Assembly (NCBI GenBank): GCA_014526335.1
Contig: JACTAT010000037.1
Span: 4,233,958 to 4,297,957, forward strand
Direction: 5' to 3'
Length of the DNA stretch: 64,000 nt
DNA from: Chrysaora quinquecirrha
Taxonomy: Eukaryota > Cnidaria > Scyphozoa > Semaeostomeae > Pelagiidae
Under the pieces are notes generated by a model. It saw only the letters and a program-made list of their open reading frames with translations. It ran no database searches and had not been told where the DNA came from. Below are positions 56,501 to 64,000 of the stretch, one piece after another. A program made the position numbers and the translations under genes. The stretch's first letter is position 1. Every line of letters begins with the position of its first letter.

Positions 56501-59069
56501 CAACCAAAACAACTAACCTTATCAGGATGGTTATTAATTCCTTTGTCAGTGTATTTATTTATTTTGATTTATTGAATCCCAGTTCAGAGACTTGGGATGT
56601 TTTCTCCCCATCATTTCCAACGACTTTTCCAGCCTGCTCATAAGCGGTTTTCTCCAATTCTGGGTCTCCAGATGCCATGTCTTTAATCAAAGAACCTTTA
56701 CAAAGAAACAGAAGCAATGTTTTTGGCAAGTTGAAAATAAGATAAATGAGAACAACAGGATTCATGTATACTGAAAATATAGGGCTTGTAGACTGTGCAG
56801 CATGGAATTAAGCAGTGCTTGCTTCCTGGATTAGGAAATATTCTTGATGAATAAGGCCATTGGCCATATGCGGCATTTTATATGCATTCTGTCTGTAATC
56901 AGCATACATGTTCGAAAGCATGCTGTATATAACTGCTGGTATTTTTTCATCAAGATTATCTTATCTGAAATGAGACTTTTTGGTTGGTTTATTATATCAA
57001 GAAATCATCAAGAAATATTAACTGCTGCTTAAACGTAAAGTCTGTATCAACAAAGAAGTTGTGAGGAGACAGCAAACCAGGCTTAATCTTTCTAGTTAAG
57101 ATCTTTGAGAGTCAATTTGACTCGTGCCCCTCTTCTCCTTGTAAAATATGACGAGTTTATCAGTTATGAAATTATCGTGCTCATGAAATCTGTCAAATCT
57201 GGAAATCTTCGTTTCACATGTGCAACTTTTCACAAGCCTTGCACGATATTTGCATAAAGAAAGGTCTGCTTTTATAAGTCTTCTTTTGGCGTGCTGTCAG
57301 ATTAAGCTGGTTCATTCTCTAGTTCAGCAAGGCAGTAGCACCCTTGCTGGCCAGTCTGCAGAGGGAGCACACCATTTCAAAGATTTTGGGGTTCAGGGTT
57401 CCATTGCAAAGAAATTACAGGTGGTGCAGGGGCAAAAATATGATTTGAACAAAGACTTTTTCACAGAAACAATAGAACAATGGTGGTGTGCCAAATGATT
57501 CAAGGAAAAACATCTCGGGGGCACCACTCAAACACTCTGCATGCAGCCTGAATCAGGGACGCCGGAGAGGGGGGCGCGGAGGGCAAGCGATTAAAAATCG
57601 AGTTCCCTGCTGCCCTTTCTTAGTTGTAGGGGGGCAAGGGATTTTTAAAAGTGCCTTTTCAATGTAAATCGACAGATAATCGATAATTGACTTTGACAAC
57701 GTTAAATTGCCAATTTTTATCGGGTTTTAGTGTTTCTAAGGCTTTTTGGCGATACTTCATTATAGAGATGTAATGAACCTATAATATTTTGTTTAGAAAT
57801 AGCACAAGGAGCCATTCCAGTTCGGGTCGTTATACTATCATTTTCAGCATGTCAAACCACCTGTTTACGCCAATTTTGATGCTTGTATTACAGTTTGCAA
57901 CAAAACTAGTATTCTAGCTTATGTAGAGGTCTGGTACCAATTACCCCAGTCTAAAAGTAGCACACAGGGGCATTTCTCAGTTGAGGTCTATATTTTATCT
58001 TTTTCAGCGTGCCAAACTACCCCTGTTCGGCAAATTTGATACTGGTAACAGAAAATGCACAATTGTTTCACCAACATCCCTACTATGAAAGGACCTGCTC
58101 AAAAAGGTCCCAATAACGTCATCATAAATAATTTAACATTCGAAATGCGACAAAATGTATATCAATCGCAAGCTTTCAATGTCTTCTATCTATTTTTGCC
58201 ATTTTTTTCGAATTAAATTAAAATGGGTAAAAGTTATATTTTTATGACGTCACCATGACGTCGCATATCACGTGATAGAAGCATTTCTCGGTTTGGCTCC
58301 TGGTCTTAAATGATTCAGCGTGGTCGATTTACCGGGAATCAAGTTTAAAAACAAAGGTTAGGCATTTCCCTAGATTGCAGGCCAAAATACCCTGTCTATG
58401 TGTATTTCTTGTAATTTTCTATTAAGATGCAGAGGAAGAATTTTCAGAATCCTGTGCAATTTTAAGGCCTCGGAGATAGTAAAATATCAAGAGCTTCCGG
58501 GGCTCCGCCCCCTGCACGCCTGCCAGGGCCCTGCCCTGGATCCGCTGGGGGGCTTACAGCGCCCCCAGACCCCCAGCTGTTTCGGGCATTGACCTACGGT
58601 CTTTGCTTCAATTGGGGCTGAGCCTGAGATGGATTCCAGTGTGGGCTGGAATGATGATGATGATGAAAGTGATGATTATGACACTGGTGATGACTTGGAT
58701 CATTTTCAGACATGATAATGACTTCATTATTGATCTTTTGTCAAAAGTAAACATTTTACCTAGTTAGATTAAATCTTTTGTATGATGATTAAAAACGAGG
58801 ATGATTTTTTAAATGCGTGGCTTTGAAAATGGCGTGGTGCAAAAAATTTTTAGTCAGTTTAGATTTAGTTTAGGTACTAGTACTACATAGGTAGTTTTTA
58901 GTTTAGTTTTAGTTTTATACCCATACACCTAGACTACTATAGGGCTGAAAGAAGAGCAACCCTTTTCATCTTAACTTAACAGAGTCTTACCAACTTGATC
59001 AACTTTAGACAAAAAATCCAACATGTCTTTGTCGTCCGGTTTGCCAATACCGTTGCTACTTGCAGCCAT
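35559..59069 (-). CDS. TTC12: TTC12: TPR plus armadillo-repeat dynein-arm assembly factor, 22 coding exons
   Basis: Minus-strand coding exons: 58991-59069, 56592-56695, 55987-56023, 54729-54928, 54161-54220, 53270-53341, 52065-52125, 51521-51573, 50655-50790, 49228-49297, 48248-48351, 46955-47122, 45047-45142, 44233-44296, 42646-42807, 41158-41241, 40723-40791, 39832-39933, 38479-38575, 37994-38083, 37184-37307, 35559-35637. Borders are GT/AG and phases agree. The sum is 2111 nt, one short of 704 codons because exon 12 lacks one T in the run at 47066-47070. The start is MAASSNGIGKPDDKDML with FLSKVDQV. TPRs lie in exons 4-7 (NELKERGNKAFKNEDYEIAV, YYTNRAQ, KKCIKAYVHQGRAL). Armadillo repeats follow (LGLMMNL; AAGNAALCIGNC; HNAAIAIGKLAS) and the end is LEKLRELHGLGIL. 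Human TTC12 (about 705 residues) matches throughout. It acts in the cytoplasm in preassembly of axonemal dynein arms. The exon 2 donor (CAA|GTCTCT) is weak. It is head-to-head with CLNS1A. Confidence 0.93.
35670..36005. mobile_element. Terminal-inverted-repeat element, TACTCTTGGGTGCCTAATTGCCG ends
   Basis: The left end tactcttgggtgcctaatt and right end (complement of tactcttaggtgcctaattg) match over about 23 bp. Inside are repeated blocks of the cccccgctaattgggacc and cccgctcttattaggacc type, which also appear at 41325-41350 and 41500-41530. Begins 33 bp from the TTC12 last-exon acceptor. Confidence 0.6.
37489..37672. mobile_element. Short MITE, TTTACACTATACCGGATAGC ends
   Basis: The left end tttacactataccggatagc is complemented at the right (ctatccgatatagtgtaaa), with internal copies of catatcggata. 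A partial copy lies at 60294-60400. In the TTC12 intron between exons 21 and 20. Confidence 0.65.
38937..39120 (-). mobile_element. LINE 3'-end remnant with GTAA-type tail
   Basis: agtaagtaagtaagtatttattcgcc read on the minus strand resembles the 3' end and short tandem tail of L2/CR1-like elements. No coding remains. In the TTC12 intron between exons 19 and 18. Confidence 0.4.
39348..39667. mobile_element. 320-bp MITE flanked by TAA (PIF/Harbinger-like)
   Basis: Ends ggacctggacaaatgaact and its complement (agttcatttgcccagggcc) are flanked by TAA at 39345-39347 and 39668-39670. The interior has three copies of cagttcatttggccac plus complementary units, so most of the element consists of reiterated end-like blocks. 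Confidence 0.7.
40916..41106. repeat. CAGTACGGTGGGGGATGTT minisatellite, copy 2
   Basis: Eight or nine units of cagtacggtggggga(t/c)gtt with ggatatc variants, preceded by aagtaatgtctgtgcagta as in copy 1 (4236-4592). More homogeneous and more G-rich than copy 1. Lies between TTC12 exons 17 and 16, 52 bp from exon 16's donor. Confidence 0.8.
41536..41880. mobile_element. 345-bp inverted-repeat element, AATAAGCAAC ends
   Basis: Left tacacctttttttttaataa... with aataagcaac and right gttgcttattaaaaaaaagtgta are complements. Internal units (aagcaactt.gagggct) are repeated in both orientations. Confidence 0.65.
43455..43600 (+). repeat. SINE-like fragment
   Basis: Similar layout to 5238-5345: gctgtggtgtctttgtc, a gaggtccgggctccagccc box-B-like segment, then agcgccacagcaagggccgg. 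Weak match; in the TTC12 intron between exons 15 and 14. Confidence 0.3.
46531..46840. mobile_element. MITE family A, complete copy
   Basis: The ends ttcaaattgcgagaaacagc and the complement of ctgaaactgcgagaaatagc frame paired internal blocks (ttttcgtctgacactc; cagaaaccgacc; ggcataaattccgcc). Other copies: 53765-53885, 55110-55335 and 63095-63350. All sit in introns of TTC12 or CLNS1A. Confidence 0.75.
49790..50113. mobile_element. Tc1-like element remnant
   Basis: tacagtcatgtgcataagtt followed by taagaacacc resembles Tc1/mariner terminal sequences. A 43-bp internal inverted pair lies at 49876-49918 and 50066-50109 (aattggctttttgca and its complement). The matching far terminus was not found. 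Confidence 0.45.
52745..53215 (+). repeat. Tandem pair of 240-bp tRNA-SINE-like units
   Basis: Two consecutive units (starting at about 52750 and 52990) share gctgaagaaggctcaacat.g, gggctgtatgactt and a tRNA-like core: tagcccagtagcaacgtcg (box A) followed by gattcgatt/cccttc (box B). The unit includes a tgtggaaaaatttac tail. In the TTC12 intron between exons 7 and 6. Confidence 0.65.
53765..53885. mobile_element. MITE family A, right half
   Basis: tgtttctgacgttcatactc, gtgtcagacgaaaaaagcg and ccgctgtttatcgcaatg match the right half of 46531-46840; the left half is not recognisable. Confidence 0.6.
55110..55335. mobile_element. MITE family A, left half
   Basis: attgcgataaacagcggaaa, gcttttttcgtctgacactt and agaaacagaccgaaac match the left half of the family; sequence after about 55270 is divergent. 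Confidence 0.6.
57545..57715 (+). repeat. Dispersed repeat, GGGACGCCGGAGAG family, copy 2
   Basis: agggacgccggagagggggg, gctgccctttctta and tcaatgtaaatcgac follow the order of copy 1 at 25761. Located in TTC12's first intron (56696-58990). Confidence 0.65.
58495..58585 (+). repeat. GC-rich island (GGGGCTCCGCCCCC type)
   Basis: An isolated GC-rich block in AT-rich intron with short palindromes (ggggctccgccccc; ccagggccctgccctgg). Probably the end of a dispersed element, possibly the far end of the repeat starting at 57545. Confidence 0.4.
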
Positions 59070-59273
59070 TTTGACTCAACTTTGCTGGCAACCACTTACT
59101 GCCTCGGTTTCAGATCGAGAATTTAGGCCATAGGCCATGTGTTAGGCCCTTTCTTTTCTGACATTCTGACGTTCCAGTTGCATTTGATTGACTGCAAACC
59201 ACAATTTCCGACGGTGAAACAATCTGACAGAGAAGATTTGTCCCCAAAAAATCAATTTATCTCACAAGCAAGC
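59070..59273. promoter_or_regulatory. Divergent promoter between TTC12 and CLNS1A
   Basis: Only 204 bp separate the two start codons, which face away from each other, so 5' UTRs and promoter elements of both must lie here. No TATA box is seen. Confidence 0.7.
59081..59092. promoter_or_regulatory. X-box-like RFX site at the TTC12 start
   Basis: TTTGCTGGCAAC matches the RFX X-box form GTNRCY-RGYAAC except at the first base, 12 bp upstream of the TTC12 ATG. TTC12 is a motile-cilium gene, a class commonly driven by RFX factors, which makes the site plausible. Confidence 0.35.
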
Positions 59274-62200
59274 ATGGTTACGATCAATTCATTGGAGTTT
59301 TCGGAAGAAGGTTTGGTCTTCAAACAAAACAATGTCCAGGCTTTCCTTGGGCAACAATGTTGTGGAGATGGAACACTTTTCATCCTGGAGGAGTAAGAAA
59401 AATTTAGAGCTAAGCGTCTCGTCTACTATTAATCTACCGTACCGTACTTACTAAAACGCAAAGCGACCCAAAACAACCCATAACATCCAGATCAAAACCA
59501 ACCCAATACGCAAAAGGCCAAAACTATAGCCAAAAATTCCAACCCTAGTGGCTGGCTCTGAGCCCCGTAAAATGGAGGAGCAAGAAAATGGAGGAATCTC
59601 CCCTCAGCCGTAAAATAGCGGAATCAATATTTTTTTTATTTTTATCAATAAAGTGTCTATTTATTGTACTTGCATGGCTTATTTTGTTATTTTAGAAAAT
59701 AACAGCCTAAATTGTCGCAGGGACATATTTTCAGAGATTTCGTCGATTTTACATAGGGTAACGGCTAGCCATTCCGCTATTTTACAGCGGGAGTTTTTCC
59801 ACCTTAAGCCTCGAGCAGAGCAGAGGAATAATTATAAACAATTGAAGTAGAGAACTATAATTTTATTTTAGAGGTCAAGAAAATAGGACATTTTACATCT
59901 GTAAGCACTAAATTCTCAACTTTTATTGACAAAAATTTAAAAACTGAACGTGGTTAACTTTTCACCACCTGAAAATAATATCCTTGAAGTTGAAGATGCA
60001 TTTTAAATCAATTTTAGGCCAAAATAACGTTTATTAGGCCTTACCAAAGATCACTCCTTCATTTCATATATAATAAATCAAATTTATCAAGCTTATTATT
60101 TCCTTTTCTAAAATAACTGAAGTGAATTCAGCAAGGTTACACGCGTTTCCCCCCAGAAAATAGCCGATTCCGCTATTTTACGGCTGACAGGGGATTCCTC
60201 CATTTTCTTGCTCCTCCATTTTACGGCGCTCTGCACCAACCCAACTCAAAAATTCATCTTCACTTATTATTAAGGGTCAGAAAGCTCCTCAGGCCCAATT
60301 TACACTATACCGGGTAATGTAGCTCTCGGAGCATCTTGATTTTTATATCAGATAGGGGTTGGTGTTTACATTATGCCAGAGCTATCCAATATACGAAATG
60401 CTTCAAAATTGGAGTGATTTTCACTCTGTTTGTTTTGTAAGGGATACAAAAATCACTCTGCTCCGGTTGTAATTCACGTTCTTTTGTGAGTGGGGATTAA
60501 CTCTTCAAATTTTCTTTTTTCTCAGCTATATGGTGTAGTAATGGGTCTATCTGAAGTGAAAATAAAGACGCAAGGATAACTATCCCCCAGTCTGCAGAGG
60601 GTCTAAGGGACTAATGTTTTGTGGACTTCTCTCAGGGCTCTGTTTTAGCTATTTTATGTACCATCAACCGGGGTGACTTCGGACTGCTGGGTAGCAATAG
60701 TGTTAATAAAAAAACCAAAAAACATAGTCAGTGTATCAACAAAAGTTGGTCAAACCATTCACGTGAAGTCTCATAAGGAGTTTGGCAATCTTTTTTATTA
60801 TTGAACGAGAAGAAAATTACTCTGTCATTATAACAATAATATGCGTAAGCTCAGATCATACTGTAAATTCTTTGATTTTGCTACATATTGTATTTTTTGG
60901 GGTAAAACGAAATGGCGTAGCCGATGGTGGTTTCCTTAAGGGAAGACCACCAAGGGCCCCTGCTGATTAGGGAACCCAAGGGGGCCCCAATCTTCAAATC
61001 ACATCATAATGACATCATCGTCTCTGGGAAAAAATACATGTAGCAAATAAGAACTAAGTAGCTCCATTATCTATAGGTGTGTTTTAGCTAGCTGAAGAAA
61101 GAAGAACGTATTGCGTGACAAACAAAAGTAATTCAGTTAAAACGCCCAAAAAGCTTCTATATCGAGTTGCAGTCAGTTTAGTTAGGCATAGTTACAAGGA
61201 GCCCCAGTACCCGTACTTATCTAAGGGACCCACATACCTCTGCTACACCACTGGTAAAACGACTGACACAGGAACAAAACCAATGGGCACAGGGCTTATT
61301 ACTGTTAGAACACATGGCTTTAAGTCCTCGGCTCTCGAGTATTGCAAAGAACGGAATGACGAATAGTACACGCAAGATCTCCAAGCAACTTATGCTTATA
61401 CCATGAACTTGTAGTGTGAATTTAAAGACCAGACGGAAAATCCTTCTCAGTTTTCACCTCATCATGAAATGAGCGCAAACGATGAAGAGCAAAAGACGTT
61501 ACTAAAAGTGAAGCGTTTAAAAGTTGCGTAATATTTACGAGACGACGGTAACGACAATTTTACAATTGTATGTATGTATGTATGTATATATAAGCACACT
61601 AATCCTTAGTACAAAGGTTTTTCATAGCGGCATTAAATTAATCGAAAGGAAATAATTACAATTTCATACGTAAAAAAGTTGAAACTTGTTTCAAATGAAT
61701 ATCTTAACGTAAATTTTTTTTTTTTATAAAATGAATCAATAACCTAATTTTGTGTTTAGTCTCAATTTAAATTGTCCATAAGAAGAGGCATTCTTGACAT
61801 GACTTGGCAGTGCATTGTAGTCTTTGACACCACTATAACAAAAAGTCCTCTGATCACTACGTGCTGTTGCCAATTGGTGACCTTACTTAGAAGATGAGTG
61901 TGTTTCCTGACGGGTTTTGGCCGGCTTCACGTCAATTTGACCACCAAGCTGAATGTGTACAGTTCTGTTGTCATTCCGACACTCCTGTATTGTAGCGGGA
62001 CATGGACAATTTACAGGCGTCATGTGAAGGCTGATAAGTTACTTCACCAACGCTGCCAACAATCCATTCTCCGTTCTCCGTATAAACTTTGACGAATTTA
62101 TCTCCAATGACGAGCTCCTACGACATTTCTCCTCCATCAGCACTGAGGGGCTTATTGAGAAGCATAGGAGGCCCTCAAGTTAAGGAGGCCCTCAAGTGCT

Positions 62201-63708
62201 GCAACATTCCTCCAGATCAATGGGAGGGCATCGACTTGTCATCGACCGGCTTCGCTAGCCAATGGCCATCCATGATGGAGCAGCGGATTTCGAGGAAGGC
62301 AGTAGGAAGAAAGCTGAAGCCTGGAGAACCCATAGGCGTCTTGCTGCAAAAACTTCAACTATTACACAGGCTCACGACGAACACTAGTGCCCGGTGTGCG
62401 CAAATCCCTGCTACTTGCCCATTGGCCTGCTCTCGCATATGCGGCGCCATACTTGTTAACAAGGTGCTGCGAATGAAGGGAAGTCAAATGCATAGTAGTT
62501 ATTTTTAACTTTTAAAGTTGAAATTCTAGGAGAAAGCGGGGCGATCCCAATATTTCCCAAGAGGGCATAATAGTCTTGAAAAAAAATTTTCGGGACTTGG
62601 ATCAAAGATCTCCCCGGCCTCCCTAATACTCTAATCTTAGATGTGCCCCTTTTTAGAATGCTTTTCAATTTTGTTAGCTATTTCGTAATGGGTCTTGCTC
62701 ATTTTCAGCTGAGGCTAGCTGTTGATGCTTGTGATTAATTCTTGTTGGTTCCGTCTTTTGCACTTCTGATCACAACCGTCAAAATGAGTAACTGAGGAGA
62801 AATTCTCTTGTAGCAATGTATGTTGGCAAAAGAAGGAAAGCAGTCAAGGCTTTTCACTGGAATACCCATTAATATCAATGCATGGAATTTGTAAAGATGT
62901 ATCCAGCTTCCCACACGAGTGTGTTTTCTGTCTGGTGGACGCTGTGCTTCCAGGTAAAGTTTATGAGTTGTCATTTTTGGGTACTTATTATTTAGTACAC
63001 CCTTATTAGAAGTGATGTAGTTCTAGGAAAGTAACATGTGGGTACTGCACTGATAAATTCATTAAAGAACAATACCAGTATAGTTTTGAGTGGTGCGAAA
63101 TTTCAAAATTGCGAGAAACAGCGGTAACATATCTGGACATAGCTACTTAAAAGCTTTTTTCGTCTGACACCCTTCAGAGTATAAACATCAGGAACAGACC
63201 CAAACAAATGACCAAGGCGGAATTGATACCCAGATGCGGATTCAAATTCAACAATCTGCTTTTTCTGATTGGTGCATTTTGATCTGTATCTGGGTATAAA
63301 TTCCGCCATAGTCATTTGTATAGATCTGTTTCTAACGTTTATACTCTAAAGAATAACCGCACGGTATATTAAAACCACCACTTTAATCGATATATAAGGG
63401 GGGTCAGCCCTCCTTCGACCCCCATGCTCTTCACCCATGCTTATCAGGTACACTGTTGTCATGAAATTAGTGCTATTTGCTTTGCAATTCATTTGCGCAA
63501 TAGACCTTTTTTCAGCGAACAGCCATAATGGTTTGTTCGCGAATTTAAATTAGAAAGTTCTCGATTTCAAATACATATCAAACATCAAAAATTATAAAAA
63601 TATTTTTCCGGCACTGTATTGTTTTATCTCTTTCTTCAGGAAGAATTTTAAATCAAGCAGATAATGAAGTAACTGAAGTTAGATTTGTTCCTGAGGATTT
63701 GACTTTAT
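59274..63708 (+). CDS. CLNS1A: CLNS1A / pICln, first three coding exons (continues past right edge)
   Basis: Coding exons: 59274-59392, 62814-62953 and 63640-63708, with phases matching across both introns. Exon 1 starts MVTINSLEFSEEGLVF and ends GDGTLFILE, matching the GTGTLYIAE strand of pICln's PH-like fold. Exon 2 carries GFSLEYPLISMHGI (GFSLEYPTISLHA in the family). Exon 3 carries EVTEVRFVPED (ITEFRFVPSD in the family), followed by a GTGAGT donor. The acidic C-terminal part lies beyond. An acceptor-like site at 63916 opens only a short frame, so exon 4 is unsettled. pICln is a methylosome subunit that chaperones Sm proteins for snRNP assembly in the cytosol. I start at 59274 because the upstream in-frame codons lack an ATG. 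Confidence 0.88.
59560..60231. mobile_element. 670-bp element with 60-bp terminal inverted repeats
   Basis: Left gccccgtaaaatggaggagc... and right ...gctcctccattttacggcgc are complements for about 62 bp, including ccgtaaaatagcggaatc and gaaaatggaggaatc sub-blocks. The interior is AT-rich without an ORF. In CLNS1A intron 1. Confidence 0.75.
60294..60400. mobile_element. Partial copy of the TTTACACTATACC MITE
   Basis: aatttacactataccgggta and gttggtgtttacattatgcc echo 37489-37672; truncated at the right. Confidence 0.5.
61568..61590. repeat. (TGTA)n microsatellite
   Basis: Five TGTA units followed by TATATA. Confidence 0.8.
61880..62500 (+). mobile_element. LINE ORF2 C-terminal fragment, decayed
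   Basis: FGRLHVNLTTKLNVYSSVVI followed by LLYCSGTWTIYRRH is the region just after the RT core in CR1/jockey-type ORF2 proteins (usually KLAVYRAVVLPTLLYGCETW). A second, frameshifted piece reads VKEALKCCNIPPDQWE and ends near a degenerate cysteine region. No catalytic RT motifs remain. In CLNS1A intron 1. Confidence 0.7.
63095..63350. mobile_element. MITE family A, nearly complete copy
   Basis: attgcgagaaacagcggtaa, ttttttcgtctgacaccctt and ggcggaattgatacccagat run into the inverted halves (tgggtataaattccgccata; tctgtttctaacgtttatac). The far terminus is lost. In CLNS1A intron 2. Confidence 0.7.
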
Positions 63709-64000
63709 GTGAGTTTGGTTTCGATTTCTTAATATATCGTACTCACTTGAATTTATGCTCGGCCTTGAATCAACACCAAACTCGAATAAATGGCAACTAA
63801 AGTTTCCTAGTTGTGAAATAAGCGCTGGGATATTTATTCGAGGTCCGGCATTAACTCGAGTAATACCTGTAAGACCTGATTTCACGTATGGTGAAGTGAA
63901 TAACTATTTATTTCAGCGATTTTAGCTCAAAGAACTGACAAAATTTCATTCCTATGATCTCAATGGTCTTTCCAGCAACTGACTAGCCTAAAAGTATGTC

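Noticed and set aside
63917..63953. CLNS1A exon 4
   Set aside because: The acceptor is good and phase works, but the frame stops after 13 codons and residues do not resemble the family; left unassigned.

Overview
The window is a piece of an AT-rich, intron-rich animal genome, most likely a non-bilaterian marine invertebrate. My best guess is an anthozoan-type cnidarian, inferred from gene content and retroelement style rather than from any single diagnostic marker. Five conserved animal genes are recognisable. They are an mGluR-like class C GPCR (+, 3' end only, at the left edge); PANK4 (-, eight coding exons between 21184 and 4763, continuing off the left edge); thimet oligopeptidase (+, 31616-33612, intronless, one frameshift); TTC12 (-, 22 coding exons between 59069 and 35559, apparently complete); and CLNS1A/pICln (+, from 59274, running off the right edge). 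An intronless CoA-dependent-acyltransferase-like gene lies at 28950-30446, with a broken inverted copy of its 3' part at 28007-28512. A possible small two-exon gene of unknown function lies at 24330-23992.

Layout. 1-4.7 kb: GPCR tail ending in a minisatellite, a pogo-like element, a second minisatellite. 4.7-21.2 kb: PANK4. Its second coding intron (9.3-19.6 kb) holds a composite block with 1.1-kb inverted arms (10861-11961 and 18219-19329) around a broken uncharacterised ORF with a cysteine-rich tail, a 4.7-kb esterase-bearing LINE, a second LINE fragment and a MITE. 21.2-28.9 kb: mostly non-coding, with SINE-like, LTR-like and palindromic repeats and the left arm of an inverted segmental duplication. 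28.9-33.6 kb: the two intronless genes. 33.6-35.5 kb: LINE debris. 35.5-59.1 kb: TTC12, its introns full of small inverted-repeat elements. 59.07-59.27 kb: a 204-bp divergent promoter. 59.3-64 kb: CLNS1A.

The genes do not form one pathway. TTC12 is a dynein-arm assembly factor; CLNS1A is an Sm-protein chaperone; PANK4 is the pantothenate-kinase-like/DUF89 protein; the M3 peptidase and the acyltransferase-like protein are metabolic enzymes. Regulatory hints are a perfect RFX X-box palindrome upstream of the peptidase and an X-box-like site beside the TTC12 start. In three places (THOP, TTC12 exon 12, right-arm ORF copy) the reading frame is lost through a homopolymer one base too short, which suggests assembly error as well as true decay. 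All alignments were made by eye against remembered protein families; exon limits rest on GT/AG sites, phase agreement and homology.
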